A stretch of 64,000 nt of DNA, taken from assembly GCA_900537185.1 (NCBI GenBank), contig LS999826.1, forward strand, positions 1 through 64,000, given 5' to 3'. The DNA is from Cytophagales bacterium Alg240-R148. Lineage in GTDB: Bacteria; Bacteroidota; Bacteroidia; Cytophagales; Cyclobacteriaceae. The translations under genes and the position numbers were made by a program. The notes under the pieces are model-generated. The model had not been told where the DNA came from and did no database searches. It saw only the letters and a program-made list of their open reading frames with translations. This document shows, in pieces, positions 18,781 to 28,995 of this stretch (positions are counted from its first letter, which is position 1; the number at the start of each line of letters is the position of its first letter).

Positions 18781-20874
18781 TTAATTGTTGTACTTTTTCA
18801 ATAAGTCTTGCGAAGTGGCTTTTACTTTTTTTAAAATGACATTTTTCAGAATGGGCAAACTCCCTTTCCACCCAAACGCCATTGTCATCCACAAATTTGC
18901 ATCAAAGGAGTCTTTATGGTCCACAATTTTACCATTTTCAATTTTGAACTGGGCTTGAATAACATTGTGCACCATGCGACCTGTTTTTGAAAAAGGGTAG
19001 GTCGCTTCCCAGGTGCAGCAGACCACACCGTCTTTTTCTGTAGGTGTAGAAAAATCTATCTTTAATTTACCCCTGGAGCGTTCGATTAACATTTTCCACA
19101 TAGAAGCTGCTTCATTTCCATTTAAATGCCCAAAAATGGGGTCGTGGAAGGTGCTGTCCGCTTTGTAATATTGGGCCATTCCTTCTCCATTTAATTTGGC
19201 AAATTGTTTGTAAAAGTCGGATATAATTTCTGTAGGTTCCATTTCCTGTACAAATAAGTGTGCAAATTCAAATTTTTGACCATCAAACAACCCCTTGTCA
19301 CTCAATTTTAATTGTGGTATAACGAGTAGTGCCATAAATGAAAGTGTCATATAAGGCGCCGATAAGTTGCTGCCCATTGATTTGGCCATGGCATCCAGAT
19401 TCTTATACTCGAGGCCTACCTGTTCCACTGGTTGGTCCGACATAATCCCGGCGATGGGCAATGGAAGCAATGCTTCCGCATCTTCGTTGGTAGCGCATAT
19501 TCCTCCTTTGTTTTCTATTATTTTATTGATGGCCTTAACCAGAGCAGCATCGTCTGTACCAACAGCAAGAATGTTGTGGCAGTCATGTCCAACAGAACTG
19601 GCAATTGCTCCTGATTTTAGCCCGAAATTTTTAATAAAACCAATACTGGGTGGGTTCTGTTCGTATCTGTTCACCACAACAAACTTTAAAACATCTTCTT
19701 TTATATTGGAAACAGCATAGCCTTCTTTATCTACGAGAATGGGTGCAACTGCTGTGGAGGTAATGAGTTGGCCGTCCAGTGCCTCAATGGCATTCACTTT
19801 TTTTGATTTGGCCAAAACGCGGATGTCCTGTGTTTTTATGGCCTCTATATTGAAGTTATTTATTGGATCAATCCGCGGTTGTGGTAATGCGCTTTCCTTG
19901 CCATCGAAAACAATTTTTCCATTGATAACATTTTGTTCCACTTTAAATTCTGTAAGGTTGTTTACAGAGATAAAATCAGCAGGATCACCAATTTTCAATT
20001 GGCCTACCGGTACCTTGTAATGGGTGACTGGATTGATACAGGCCATTTTCAATACTTTAAATACGTCATTGCCTTGTGCCACTGCTCTTTTGACCAGCTG
20101 ATCGATATGACCCAATAACAATTCGTCTGGATGTTTGTCGTCGCTGCAAAACATCATTTTTTCAAAATGTGTATGGATTAAGGGGGAGAGGGCTTCAAAA
20201 TTCTTGGCTGCACTGCCTTCTCGGATCAGAATTTTCATTCCGTATTCTAACTTTTCTTTGGCCTCCTCAAAAGTGAAACATTCGTGGTCTGTAGACATTC
20301 CAGCTCCAATGTATTTTTTTGCCTGTTCTCCTCTTAGGCCAGGTGCATGGCCATCCACAGGCTTTTTGTGTTTTTGTGCTAATGCGATTTTTTTTAACAC
20401 CGTTGGATCGTCGTAAATAACGCCGGGCCAATTCATCATTTCAGCCAAATATGGAACTTCTTCTTTTTTCAACAGGTAATCTAAGTCGTCCAAATTAATT
20501 TCGGCTCCGGCAGATTCAAATGAAGTGGCCGGTACACACGAAGGAGCGCCAAAATAAAATTTGAAATTTACTTTCGAAGCATTTTCGATCATATACTCCA
20601 CACCTTTTACTCCGAGGACATTTCCAATTTCATGAGGGTCAGAAATGGTAGCAATTGTACCGTGCTTAACTGCTGTTTTCGCAAAGTTAGAGGGTAGTAC
20701 CATGGAACTTTCTATATGAACATGGGCGTCTACAAATCCGGGTAGAATAAAATTATCCGGTGCATCCGTTGTTTCTTGAATGGTTTGGATCACTCCTTCT
20801 TTCACTACAATTTTACCGTTGAAAATTCTTTCGTTGTGAATGTCTACTATTTGTCCTTCAAAAATCTGTTCCAT
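18781..20874 (-). CDS. ade: Adenine deaminase fused to a C-terminal NTF2/SnoaL-like domain
   Basis: Residues 1-545 are a complete adenine deaminase (adenine to hypoxanthine plus ammonia, purine salvage) of the amidohydrolase family. The metal-site motif is GFVDAHVHIESSMV. Further motifs are SDPHEIGNVLG, DHECFTFEEA, FCSDDKHPDE and the C-terminal GHDCHNILAVGTDD. The normal family end, EFAHLFV, is followed not by a stop but by QEMEPTEIISDFYKQF and a 150-residue domain with the look of an NTF2/SnoaL-like fold (TFHDPIFGHLNGNEAASMW, VVCCTWEATYPF, DHKDSFDANLW). Such domains often exist alone. The junction codon CAG sits where TAG would end a normal adenine deaminase, so a single stop-loss could have made the fusion. 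Confidence 0.93.
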   Translation of the reverse strand: MEQIFEGQIVDIHNERIFNGKIVVKEGVIQTIQETTDAPDNFILPGFVDAHVHIESSMVLPSNFAKTAVKHGTIATISDPHEIGNVLGVKGVEYMIENASKVNFKFYFGAPSCVPATSFESAGAEINLDDLDYLLKKEEVPYLAEMMNWPGVIYDDPTVLKKIALAQKHKKPVDGHAPGLRGEQAKKYIGAGMSTDHECFTFEEAKEKLEYGMKILIREGSAAKNFEALSPLIHTHFEKMMFCSDDKHPDELLLGHIDQLVKRAVAQGNDVFKVLKMACINPVTHYKVPVGQLKIGDPADFISVNNLTEFKVEQNVINGKIVFDGKESALPQPRIDPINNFNIEAIKTQDIRVLAKSKKVNAIEALDGQLITSTAVAPILVDKEGYAVSNIKEDVLKFVVVNRYEQNPPSIGFIKNFGLKSGAIASSVGHDCHNILAVGTDDAALVKAINKIIENKGGICATNEDAEALLPLPIAGIMSDQPVEQVGLEYKNLDAMAKSMGSNLSAPYMTLSFMALLVIPQLKLSDKGLFDGQKFEFAHLFVQEMEPTEIISDFYKQFAKLNGEGMAQYYKADSTFHDPIFGHLNGNEAASMWKMLIERSRGKLKIDFSTPTEKDGVVCCTWEATYPFSKTGRMVHNVIQAQFKIENGKIVDHKDSFDANLWMTMAFGWKGSLPILKNVILKKVKATSQDLLKKYNN

Positions 20875-21325
20875 AAATATAATTTACTGAAAAATAGCTG
20901 CTTATAATTTTAAATGCAATAACCACATCCAGAGATACACAAATACACTGGTGTTTGGAGAATGTCTTCTACCTATAATTACCTATAAAATTATTAAAAA
21001 ACTAGAGGATTAGTTTTGCTGGTACCATTTTCACATACCTCACATAATTGAAGGTAAAATTGTATTATTTTGATTTTTTTGTTAAAAAAGTATTCGACAT
21101 TGTGAATATAGTACCTGTATTTCTTGTCAAATATAAATATTTGCTGCTCTAAAATTTTTACATTTGAGATACGTGCTTTTACCGAAAAGTGTTAAATGTC
21201 TGTGGAGTTGGTTGTTTTGGAGAGTTTTTGGTAGCACCAACCACCTAAACTAACAACATTGTAAGAAGCAGTCTCCATGCCGAAAGGTATGTTAATGTGT
21301 AATGATTAACCTAATACATATTATT
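20875..21325. other. Divergent intergenic region between ade and the protease gene
   Basis: This 451-base AT-rich gap holds no gene that I can support. A candidate promoter for the protease consists of TTTG (21140-21143) and TACATTTG (21159-21166), but the 15-base spacer is shorter than usual. It would leave a leader of about 150 bases, within which GGTTG and CAACC segments (about 21208-21247) could pair loosely. Confidence 0.4.
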
Positions 21326-24300
21326 ATGAGACAATTTTACAAATTACTATTAACCTGTGCTTTTGCTGTAATGTTTTTTGCAGCGTATGGGCAACATGAG
21401 CCGCCTAAAATGTGCCGTTCCGATGAAATGAGAGACTTTCATAGAGAGCGGATTCCCGCTGCAAGTGAAGCAGCAAAAAAGTTAGAACAGTTTACCCGAG
21501 ATTTTATTCAGAAAAGACAAATCAACTCGGCTGCTGTTACCAATACTACTTATACCATTCCAATAGTTTTCCATGTTTTCGGAACTGATTTTGCTGGATC
21601 TTCCGTAAATGATGCTTTAATAGAGCAGGCCATACTTAAAACGAATGAAGATTTTCAAGGACTTAACGATGATTATTCTACGGTAACTCCCTTGTTTCAA
21701 GGGTTGCGGTCTACCTTGGACATTCAGTTTGCTTTGGCAAAGATTGATCCCAATGGCAATCCGTCTACTGGTATTAATTACTATCCAGAGCGCTCTGGGT
21801 TTGGCAATGGTTCGGGGTACGACGACCAAATCAAACAATATGCTTGGGACAATTACAAATACATGAATGTTTATATCATGTTGGATTTGTACAACGATGG
21901 AGCTACCAATAATTCTGGAGTTGCCTGGTATCCAGACACCTACATGTCCAACAACAACCTGTCTAGGGTCGTGTACAATGGTAGGTATTTGTTTGGAAAT
22001 ACGGACAAGGAATTTGCATCTGTTTTAACCCATGAATTTGGACATTGGCTTAATTTGGCACACACATTTGATAATGGCTGTAGCAGTCCGGGTGATAACG
22101 TTGCCGATACACCAGCAACCACTTCGAACAGTGGTTCTTGTAATACTACTACAGAAAAGTGTGCTGGAGCGGGAATTCCAAACGGAGAAAACTACATGGA
22201 CTATGCTACATGTTATAAAATGTTCACAACGGGCCAGGTGAACAGAATGGTGGCTGCTTTGAACCATGCTTCCAGACAACCCCTATGGCAACAGAGCAAT
22301 TTAACTGCCACTGGTGTTAATACCAATTTAGGGCCTTACCTCAGCTTTGCTGCCAATGGTGTTAATGAAGGACCTAGCAACAACGGGTCTATTGACGAAA
22401 GCATCAGCATCCAAGGGCAAGACGGTGCGCAATTTGCAGTAAGTGGCAACTTAACAGAAGGAGTCCATTTTACAACGTCGAATGTACCGGCAGGCCTTGC
22501 AGTTAATATCAATGTTTCCAACAGTACTACAGCAAGTTTGAGTTATGTTGGTTCTGCTAATGCACATGCCAACTCGAATGATGCCAGCGGAATTACGGTT
22601 AACTTCTTAAATGCCGCAATTTCTGGTGGTACTGCTGCAATTTACAATCCATCCATAAGCAGTTTGGAAATTAATTTCTTGGATCCTTATCAAATTGTTT
22701 ATAACAACATTGCCGACCTAACCGTTTCGGCTTCTAATACTTGGGAGCCATTTGCAATTGGAGTAGGCAATGGAAGTTTTGGTGCCTGGGTCGATAGTGG
22801 CAATTTGCGCTTCGAGTCTTATGAAAAACCTATGGTAAGCCAAGGAACTTCTAGAAATATAAGTTTTTTAGCGGCAGGAACACCAATAAACTCTGCTTCG
22901 AATTGGGTTGCCGGAGGAGCATATCCGGACGAACACAATGTTAGAACAAACTCTTATACTTCCTGGGATGGGAAAACAGGCTACATGGGGTTTCAGTTCC
23001 AAAATGCCTTCAATCAAACTTTGTATGGGTGGATACAAATACAAGTTGCTTCCAATGGGAAATCCTACACTGTATTGGACTATGCTTACAATGAAGCTCC
23101 TATGGTAGTAATTAACGCAGGTTCAACTGTTGGCACACCTACAGTAACGCTCCAGTCAGATTTTTCTGCCAATACAACCAGCGTTGCACCAGGAGGGTCT
23201 GTTTCATTTACAGACAATTCCACCGCAACAGGAAGTGCCATAAGTACTTGGAATTGGACATTCCAAGGAGGTACACCAGCCACTTACACTGGTCAAAACC
23301 CACCTGCTATTGCATACAACACAGTGGGTAATTACGAAGTGCGCTTGGTAGTAACCAATGCAGCAGGAACATCTGATGAAAAAGTAAGAGCCAATTACAT
23401 TGCCGTTTCAACTACAAGTGTTGTGTATTGCGAATCTTCTGGTAGCAGGTCTTCCTACGAACACATAGCAGGAGTTAAAGTAGGTGCCTTCGAAAATAAT
23501 TCTGGAGCAGCCAATTATTCAGATTACACTTCAATGAATGTAGCTTTGTCTTCAGGAAACAATGCCATAACCCTTACACCTGGTTTCGCCAGCACAGCTT
23601 ACAACGAATACTTTAAAGTATGGGTTGATTTCAACCAAGATGGTGATTTTGAAGATGCAGGTGAATTGGCATTTGATGCTGGTTCTAGCTCCAACTCGGC
23701 TGTTTCAGGCAACTTGGTTGTTCCAGTAGGTGCACTTCAAGGAGATACTAGAATGCGGGTAAGTATGAAATACAATGCGGCCCCATCTTCTTGTGGAAGT
23801 ATAGGCGATGGTGAAGTCGAAGACTATACCGCTGTTATCGGAACAAGTACCAACCCAAGCCCAGTGGCAAGTTTTTCAGCCAACACCACCAGTGTTTTAG
23901 AGGGTGGACAAGTTAGTTTTCAGGATGGTTCTAGCAACAGTCCTACTGCATGGAGTTGGACATTTGAAGGAGGCAACCCCGCCACTAGCAACAGTCAAAA
24001 CCCATCTGTTACATATGCCACCGCGGGCTCTTATAGAGTAACCTTAGTGGCATCGAACGCTGCTGGAAGTAACACAAAGGTGGAAGAAAACTATATTACA
24101 GTTTCAACCACAGGAAACGTAAGCTACTGTGCGGCAACCACTGCTTTGGACCACAACAACATTTCTAATGTTCAATTTGGCAGCATTAATAAATCTAGTA
24201 ATTGGGAAGGTTATGCCGATTTCACTTCCAATGGCACCAGTGTGTCTAGGGGGCAATCCATTAATTTAACCATTGCAACCAGAATAGATTATTGGCCTGG

Positions 24301-24781
24301 TATTGATGTTCAGGCATGGATTGACTGGAACAACGATGGTGATTTTGACGATGCCAATGAAAAGGTTTATAATAAAAGAGGACAAGGACCTTATTCAACC
24401 AATGTTACAGTGCCAAGTAATGCAGCATTTGCGTCTACTCGCATGCGGGTGCGGTTGGCATATGACAAATCACCTGGGGCTTGTGAAAATGACACCTACC
24501 AGGGAGAAGTGGAGGACTATACAATTTCTGTTGGTTCGGCTTCGGGTCAGATTGGAAACAGAAATAGTGCATTGCAGTTGTTTCCAAATCCTTCAGATGG
24601 CTTATTCTACATAGGAGGCAAGGATGCAAGGGATGAAGTAATGGTGTTTGCGTCAAATGGACAGTTGATAAAGAGGTCGTTTGAGCCTACTGTAGATATC
24701 AGAGGAGAACAAAAAGGAATTTACATTGTCAAAGTTATTAGGGGAAGTGAAGTTGAAACTTTGAAATTAGTAGTAAAATAA
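21326..24781 (+). CDS. Secreted M43-type metalloprotease with PKD/GEVED repeats and T9SS sorting domain
   Basis: This large secreted zinc protease (1151 residues from the ATG at 21326) belongs to the pappalysin/cytophagalysin group. I chose that ATG because it starts the signal peptide (MRQFYKLLL to AYGQ); an ATG 24 bases upstream is less likely. The catalytic motif HEFGHWLNLAH is complete and the Met-turn ENYMDYATC follows. After the catalytic domain come two PKD-like domains (FSANTTSV repeats) and two GEVED domains, each ending GEVEDYT. The last ~75 residues, with LQLFPNPSDGLFYI and KGIYIVKVI, are a type A T9SS sorting domain. The protein should therefore be exported by the type IX system and attached to or released from the surface. 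Confidence 0.94.
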   Translation: MRQFYKLLLTCAFAVMFFAAYGQHEPPKMCRSDEMRDFHRERIPAASEAAKKLEQFTRDFIQKRQINSAAVTNTTYTIPIVFHVFGTDFAGSSVNDALIEQAILKTNEDFQGLNDDYSTVTPLFQGLRSTLDIQFALAKIDPNGNPSTGINYYPERSGFGNGSGYDDQIKQYAWDNYKYMNVYIMLDLYNDGATNNSGVAWYPDTYMSNNNLSRVVYNGRYLFGNTDKEFASVLTHEFGHWLNLAHTFDNGCSSPGDNVADTPATTSNSGSCNTTTEKCAGAGIPNGENYMDYATCYKMFTTGQVNRMVAALNHASRQPLWQQSNLTATGVNTNLGPYLSFAANGVNEGPSNNGSIDESISIQGQDGAQFAVSGNLTEGVHFTTSNVPAGLAVNINVSNSTTASLSYVGSANAHANSNDASGITVNFLNAAISGGTAAIYNPSISSLEINFLDPYQIVYNNIADLTVSASNTWEPFAIGVGNGSFGAWVDSGNLRFESYEKPMVSQGTSRNISFLAAGTPINSASNWVAGGAYPDEHNVRTNSYTSWDGKTGYMGFQFQNAFNQTLYGWIQIQVASNGKSYTVLDYAYNEAPMVVINAGSTVGTPTVTLQSDFSANTTSVAPGGSVSFTDNSTATGSAISTWNWTFQGGTPATYTGQNPPAIAYNTVGNYEVRLVVTNAAGTSDEKVRANYIAVSTTSVVYCESSGSRSSYEHIAGVKVGAFENNSGAANYSDYTSMNVALSSGNNAITLTPGFASTAYNEYFKVWVDFNQDGDFEDAGELAFDAGSSSNSAVSGNLVVPVGALQGDTRMRVSMKYNAAPSSCGSIGDGEVEDYTAVIGTSTNPSPVASFSANTTSVLEGGQVSFQDGSSNSPTAWSWTFEGGNPATSNSQNPSVTYATAGSYRVTLVASNAAGSNTKVEENYITVSTTGNVSYCAATTALDHNNISNVQFGSINKSSNWEGYADFTSNGTSVSRGQSINLTIATRIDYWPGIDVQAWIDWNNDGDFDDANEKVYNKRGQGPYSTNVTVPSNAAFASTRMRVRLAYDKSPGACENDTYQGEVEDYTISVGSASGQIGNRNSALQLFPNPSDGLFYIGGKDARDEVMVFASNGQLIKRSFEPTVDIRGEQKGIYIVKVIRGSEVETLKLVVK

Positions 24782-24788
24782 TAATGGA

Positions 24789-24817
24789 GGGAGGTTTTGT
24801 GAAAAGCCTCCCTTTTG
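24789..24817. terminator. Terminator after the metalloprotease gene
   Basis: GGGAGGTTTT pairs with AAAAGCCTCCC (one bulged G) around GTG and is followed by TTTTG. It lies between two converging genes and could act on both strands. Confidence 0.85.
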
Positions 24818-24821
24818 TATT

Positions 24822-26591
24822 TTATTTGGAAAGTATAGTGAACACAACTCTTCTATTTTCGGCTCTACCCGCTTCTGAATTATTCGAAGCCACTGGCTGA
24901 CTCTCTCCATATCCCTGTGCTTGAATTCGGCTCTTGTTAATGCCTTTGCTTACAATGTAATCCATAACAGCACTGGCCCTTTCTTGTGATAAGTTAAGGT
25001 TGTAATCATCGGAGCCTTTGTTGTCTGTATGGCCTTCAATTTCGATGTTGATGTTGGGGTAGTCGTTTAGAAATTGTACTACTTTATCCAACTCTGGAAA
25101 ACTTTTAGATTTTAAAGTGGCTTTGTCAAAATCAAAGAAGATGTTGTTCAGCCGAACGGATAAACCCACTTCTATTGGTTCCAGATACAACTCAACTCCT
25201 TCAAAAACAGGGTCCTGTGCGTTTGTGAGATCAATAGATGTTTCTTCCGTCAAGTAATCTTGTGCCTCCCCTTTGATGTTTAGTTTTGCTTTAGATTTCA
25301 AAGTTTTTTCTAAATAGCCATCTTCTGTATCCTCTTTTACTAAAATGCTGGAGCCAACAAGAATAGTGACTGTACCATCAATTTTATCTTCTGTCTTTTT
25401 GTCGTAGAGCGTAACACTTAACATAGGTTGTACAGGGATGGGCTCCAATTTAATATCGTAAAGGAATGTGGTGTCCTTTGTGAATTTTGGAAGTTGAACA
25501 TCACCAGTAAAACTTTTATACCCCTTGGCCGTTACTTCAAAAGATATTTTTTCTGCTTTGTTAAATATTAATTCAAAATCGCCGTCTTCAGAAGTGAGTG
25601 TTGTACTGTCCTTTTTTGATTTATTAGTTATGAAATGTACATTGGCTTCGATGGTGGCCTCCGTTTCTTGGTTCATGACCAATCCTGCAAATTTCAACTC
25701 TGGTTCAATTGGTTTTAGACCGAAAATATCCAAATTACCGCCATCAATCGACCTGCCTGCAGAAGTTGTAAATATGTTTCCTTTGGCATCAATTGAGAAA
25801 TATGCATCAAACCCCCTGGTGTTAACTGGCTTGCCTAAGTTTACCGGGTCCGACCATTTTCTCCAGGTGTTATCCAATCTTTCTACTTTGTAAACATCGG
25901 CATTGCCCATGCCCAAATCTTTTCTACTGCTTGCAAAGTAAATGGTTTTGTCATCTGGGGCGAGAAAAGGGCCGAACTCGTCTCTAACAGTATTGAGGTT
26001 TCCCCCCAGTTTTTCTGGTCTTGAATAGGAGCCATCTGGCTGAACAAAACTAAGGTATAAGTCACTAAACGCACTGTTTTCCTTTTCACTGAAATAGAGG
26101 ATCATTACTTTTTTGTCGCTACTCATGGTAGCCCCATAAAACCTACCTACGTTCATTTTTTTGAAATCGGTGACTGTGATTTCAACAACCGTATTCCAAC
26201 TCCCACCATTTTTATAAGCGAAAGAAAAGCCTTTTTTGTTTTTTGATTTCCCGCCTCTAATCAAAAGTGTTTTGCCATCGGCGAAAGCCGTGAAAACTTG
26301 GTTAGAACGGCTGTTGTTAAGAGGGGATTTCATATGTTGGGCTTTCCCCCAACTTTTTGATCCCTCATTCCATTCACTGAACCAAATGTCTTGGCTCCCT
26401 TCTTTTCCATAGGTATTGTCTGGGTGATTGGATACAAAAAAGTACAATGTTTTTCCATTTGGGGAAATTACCGGACCTGCTTCATGAAAGCCCGTGTTAA
26501 CATCGCGGCCTAGGTTGACCAGTTCGTTAATATTTTGCCCTTTTGCCTGAATTGAAAGTACAGTAAGAATCAGTATGAAAATATTTTTCAT
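24822..26591 (-). CDS. OmpA-family protein with PD40 beta-propeller repeats
   Basis: This 589-residue envelope protein has a signal peptide (1-18, ending AKGQ) and WD40-like PD40 repeats (about 30-290) with blades such as GPVISPNGKTLYFF and GPFLAPDDKTIYFASSR. A CarboxypepD_reg-like middle follows, then a C-terminal OmpA peptidoglycan-binding domain (about 475-589) with FFDFDKATL, EIEGHTDNKGSDDYN, LSQERA and ENRRVVF. The domain order resembles the PorE/PG-anchoring lipoprotein-type proteins linked to type IX secretion in Bacteroidota, but no lipobox is seen, so the assignment is only to the broad family. It converges on the T9SS protease gene, separated by a terminator. Confidence 0.9.
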   Translation of the reverse strand: MKNIFILILTVLSIQAKGQNINELVNLGRDVNTGFHEAGPVISPNGKTLYFFVSNHPDNTYGKEGSQDIWFSEWNEGSKSWGKAQHMKSPLNNSRSNQVFTAFADGKTLLIRGGKSKNKKGFSFAYKNGGSWNTVVEITVTDFKKMNVGRFYGATMSSDKKVMILYFSEKENSAFSDLYLSFVQPDGSYSRPEKLGGNLNTVRDEFGPFLAPDDKTIYFASSRKDLGMGNADVYKVERLDNTWRKWSDPVNLGKPVNTRGFDAYFSIDAKGNIFTTSAGRSIDGGNLDIFGLKPIEPELKFAGLVMNQETEATIEANVHFITNKSKKDSTTLTSEDGDFELIFNKAEKISFEVTAKGYKSFTGDVQLPKFTKDTTFLYDIKLEPIPVQPMLSVTLYDKKTEDKIDGTVTILVGSSILVKEDTEDGYLEKTLKSKAKLNIKGEAQDYLTEETSIDLTNAQDPVFEGVELYLEPIEVGLSVRLNNIFFDFDKATLKSKSFPELDKVVQFLNDYPNINIEIEGHTDNKGSDDYNLNLSQERASAVMDYIVSKGINKSRIQAQGYGESQPVASNNSEAGRAENRRVVFTILSK

Positions 26592-26636
26592 GTGTTGGTT
26601 ATAGCTTGTTTGTTCAAAATTTGGCTTCCTTAATTG

Positions 26637-27374
26637 TTAAATTAATGAAAACTTATGTAAAATTTCGAATGTGCTAAGGTTAAATATTAATTGTGCCAAG
26701 TAAGAAATTAGTATAATTCCGATTACTTTTATCTTCGATTTCCAACCGCTTAAATTAAAAATTTGTAAGAAAACGACGTAGTTATAGGCCAGTGTAAGCA
26801 GTGGATACAAATAATTGATTACAAAAAGTTGGCTACTTGGGTGGTAATAAAAAGGGATAAATACTAATAAGAAAAACAACTGATGGGCTGTAATGTAGAT
26901 GTTGATGATGAGATTTTCGGCATAATTATAGTTTTTACCACTTAAAAAGAAGTACGAAAAAGCAGCAAAAATGGGGATGGTGACTATGTTAATTAAAGTG
27001 GTGTATTCTTCTGCATAATGTATAAAAAGTGGTGTTTGGCTATAGTGTAATTTTTCAAGTAACTCGAGAATAGAACCAGTAAATAATTGAAAATGTAAGG
27101 CCACAAGAGTGGACAATGCACCAACAAGCAAAAGGTATTTGACAGGAGGGTAAAGAGACAAACGTTGCCCTAAAACATAACTTTTAATAGAGTGCCCAGG
27201 GTATTTGCTGAGTTTTATTACCGATTTGTACAGACCATTTTCAAGATCGAAAAAAGAAAAGAACGCTTCGACTATGAACTGCCGAAGCGTAGACCTTTTT
27301 ACGTTTTTAGACTGGCCACAATGGTTGCAAAAATTGCCCTTAAATTTATGGTTGCAATTTTTACAATATTCCAT
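26637..27374 (-). CDS. DUF3667 membrane protein with N-terminal zinc ribbon
   Basis: This 245-residue protein starts with a zinc-ribbon-like segment holding two Cys pairs, CKNC and CNHC. The DUF3667 signature follows: TLRQFIVEAFFSFFDLENGLYKSVI and LGQRLSLYPPVKYLLLV. About five hydrophobic helices make up the C-terminal 150 residues. The function of DUF3667 is unknown. Its ATG overlaps the stop of the upstream saccharopine dehydrogenase gene by one base (TAATG), so the two are translationally coupled. The reason for this pairing is not evident. Confidence 0.88.
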   Translation of the reverse strand: MEYCKNCNHKFKGNFCNHCGQSKNVKRSTLRQFIVEAFFSFFDLENGLYKSVIKLSKYPGHSIKSYVLGQRLSLYPPVKYLLLVGALSTLVALHFQLFTGSILELLEKLHYSQTPLFIHYAEEYTTLINIVTIPIFAAFSYFFLSGKNYNYAENLIINIYITAHQLFFLLVFIPFYYHPSSQLFVINYLYPLLTLAYNYVVFLQIFNLSGWKSKIKVIGIILISYLAQLIFNLSTFEILHKFSLI

Positions 27375-28705
27375 TAAACCAAGGCGTCTTCTTGGATTTC
27401 AATACCCAATTGTTTTAATTCTTCCAAAATAGGGGTGTATATTTCCTTAACGATAGGAACCTGTACCCCGGTAGATGCGATTTTCCCATTCAGAATGTTT
27501 TTGGCGGCAATGGCCAGTGGCAACCCGACAGTTTTGGCCATAGCAGTTTCTTCGGCGTTGTTTCCGGTAGTGATAATGGTGGCATACAAAGTCTCCAGTT
27601 TTTCGTGTGCTTCGTATTCAAATTTATGCCACATCACAATCATGTCCTTGTCGTCCGCATTGAGGGTCCATTTTTTCTTCAAAATGTGCTCTAATATTTG
27701 AGCAGGCGTCCCTTCGTCCAGGCCTACAAGCTCCTCTGAAAATATAGACAACCATTTCAGTCGCAGCATTTCTGGGCCTTCTAAATTTAAATTCAAATAG
27801 TGGGCAAGTTTCAATTCAACAGAGTCGTTTGGGTTGTAAGACAAAAATGAATTGATGAAATCTCGGTGGGTCATTTCCGATACATTTTCCATTTGGTAGC
27901 TGTCTTCTGTGGCACCGACCTGAACAAAAATGTCCCACGCACTACAGAAGCCTGGTCTTCTTAACGTGCCTCTATAAAGAGTATTGATTCCACGCAATCC
28001 GTAAACATCCAAATACTTTAAAGAGTCTCTATTGGCGTATCCCTCGAAATAACCATGCCCCGGAATATTGATTAATTCAGACCGTTTAAATAAATTGTGG
28101 TAGGGAATGAATTTGTATTTTCCTTCTTGCAAAAATTGAACTGTACCTTGCCCAGCCAGTACTACATTTCTTGGGTTCCAAGTGAATTTGTACTCCCACG
28201 GGTTAGGGTCTTGGGTAGGGGCTAAAAGGCCACCGGTAAACGTTTCAAAAGTCTTCAAAACATAGCCTTTTTCTCGGATCGAATCGATTACTTTCATGGC
28301 AGACATGTGGTCAATTCCCGGGTCCAAACCACATTCATTTAATAGAAGGATGCCCTTGTCTTTTGCTTCTTGGTCCAGTGCTTTCATTTCATCTGAAACG
28401 TAGGAAGCGGTTACCAAATGTTTTCCAAATTGTACACAGTCTTGTGCGATTAAAGGGTGAAACATGGCTGGAACCATGGATATTACTAGGTCCGAGTCTT
28501 TTATGATGGAAGCCCTGTTGTTTTCATCTTTAACGTCAAATAAAATGGCCGTGGCATTGTCAAATCCCTCGACCTTTTGTTCTGCGGCGGATAAATCATA
28601 ATCGCCTACTGTAATTTTCCAATTTTGTACTTTGCTGTTTTCTAGCAAATATTGAATTAGTGAAGCAGAAGATCTTCCTGCTCCTAATACAACAATGTTT
28701 TTCAT
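27374..28705 (-). CDS. Saccharopine dehydrogenase family oxidoreductase
   Basis: This 443-residue protein has an N-terminal Rossmann fold with VVLGAGRSSASLIQYLL, where the GAGRSS loop binds NAD(P). Typical saccharopine dehydrogenase features follow: LVISMVPAMFHPLIAQ, LNECGLDPGIDHMSA and TFTGGLLAP. The size and sequence fit the lysine-degradation type (LYS9-like, saccharopine to glutamate plus aminoadipate semialdehyde). Related carboxynorspermidine-type enzymes share this fold, so the substrate is not certain. No lysine-ketoglutarate reductase gene is near. It is coupled with the DUF3667 gene downstream. Its 5' side is the 290-base divergent gap to the signalling block, in which I see no gene. 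Confidence 0.9.
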   Translation of the reverse strand: MKNIVVLGAGRSSASLIQYLLENSKVQNWKITVGDYDLSAAEQKVEGFDNATAILFDVKDENNRASIIKDSDLVISMVPAMFHPLIAQDCVQFGKHLVTASYVSDEMKALDQEAKDKGILLLNECGLDPGIDHMSAMKVIDSIREKGYVLKTFETFTGGLLAPTQDPNPWEYKFTWNPRNVVLAGQGTVQFLQEGKYKFIPYHNLFKRSELINIPGHGYFEGYANRDSLKYLDVYGLRGINTLYRGTLRRPGFCSAWDIFVQVGATEDSYQMENVSEMTHRDFINSFLSYNPNDSVELKLAHYLNLNLEGPEMLRLKWLSIFSEELVGLDEGTPAQILEHILKKKWTLNADDKDMIVMWHKFEYEAHEKLETLYATIITTGNNAEETAMAKTVGLPLAIAAKNILNGKIASTGVQVPIVKEIYTPILEELKQLGIEIQEDALV

Positions 28706-28995
28706 TTCTCCTTGTGCTTGGGTTATATGCTGGGCAAGTTATGTAATATTTGCATAGAGAAATAAAAAATAATCGCTTTATTTAGGATGCGGGTTTCGAA
28801 AAACTGTCTTTTCTTTTATCCCATTCAAGAGTCACTTAATTCTTGATATTAATTGAAGATTAAACTATATTTCAAAATTAGTCCACTAATTTAAAATTAT
28901 AGTTTAACTTTAGAACTAGGAGGGCTGAAAAACAGTAGGGCGGACATCACCGGTTATGTTATCAACAATCAAAATATTGACGAATTAAATAGTTT

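Noticed and set aside
21208-21247. Riboswitch or structured leader before the metalloprotease
   Set aside because: Only a loose GGTTG/CAACC pairing with a long AT-rich loop is present and it matches no known aptamer.
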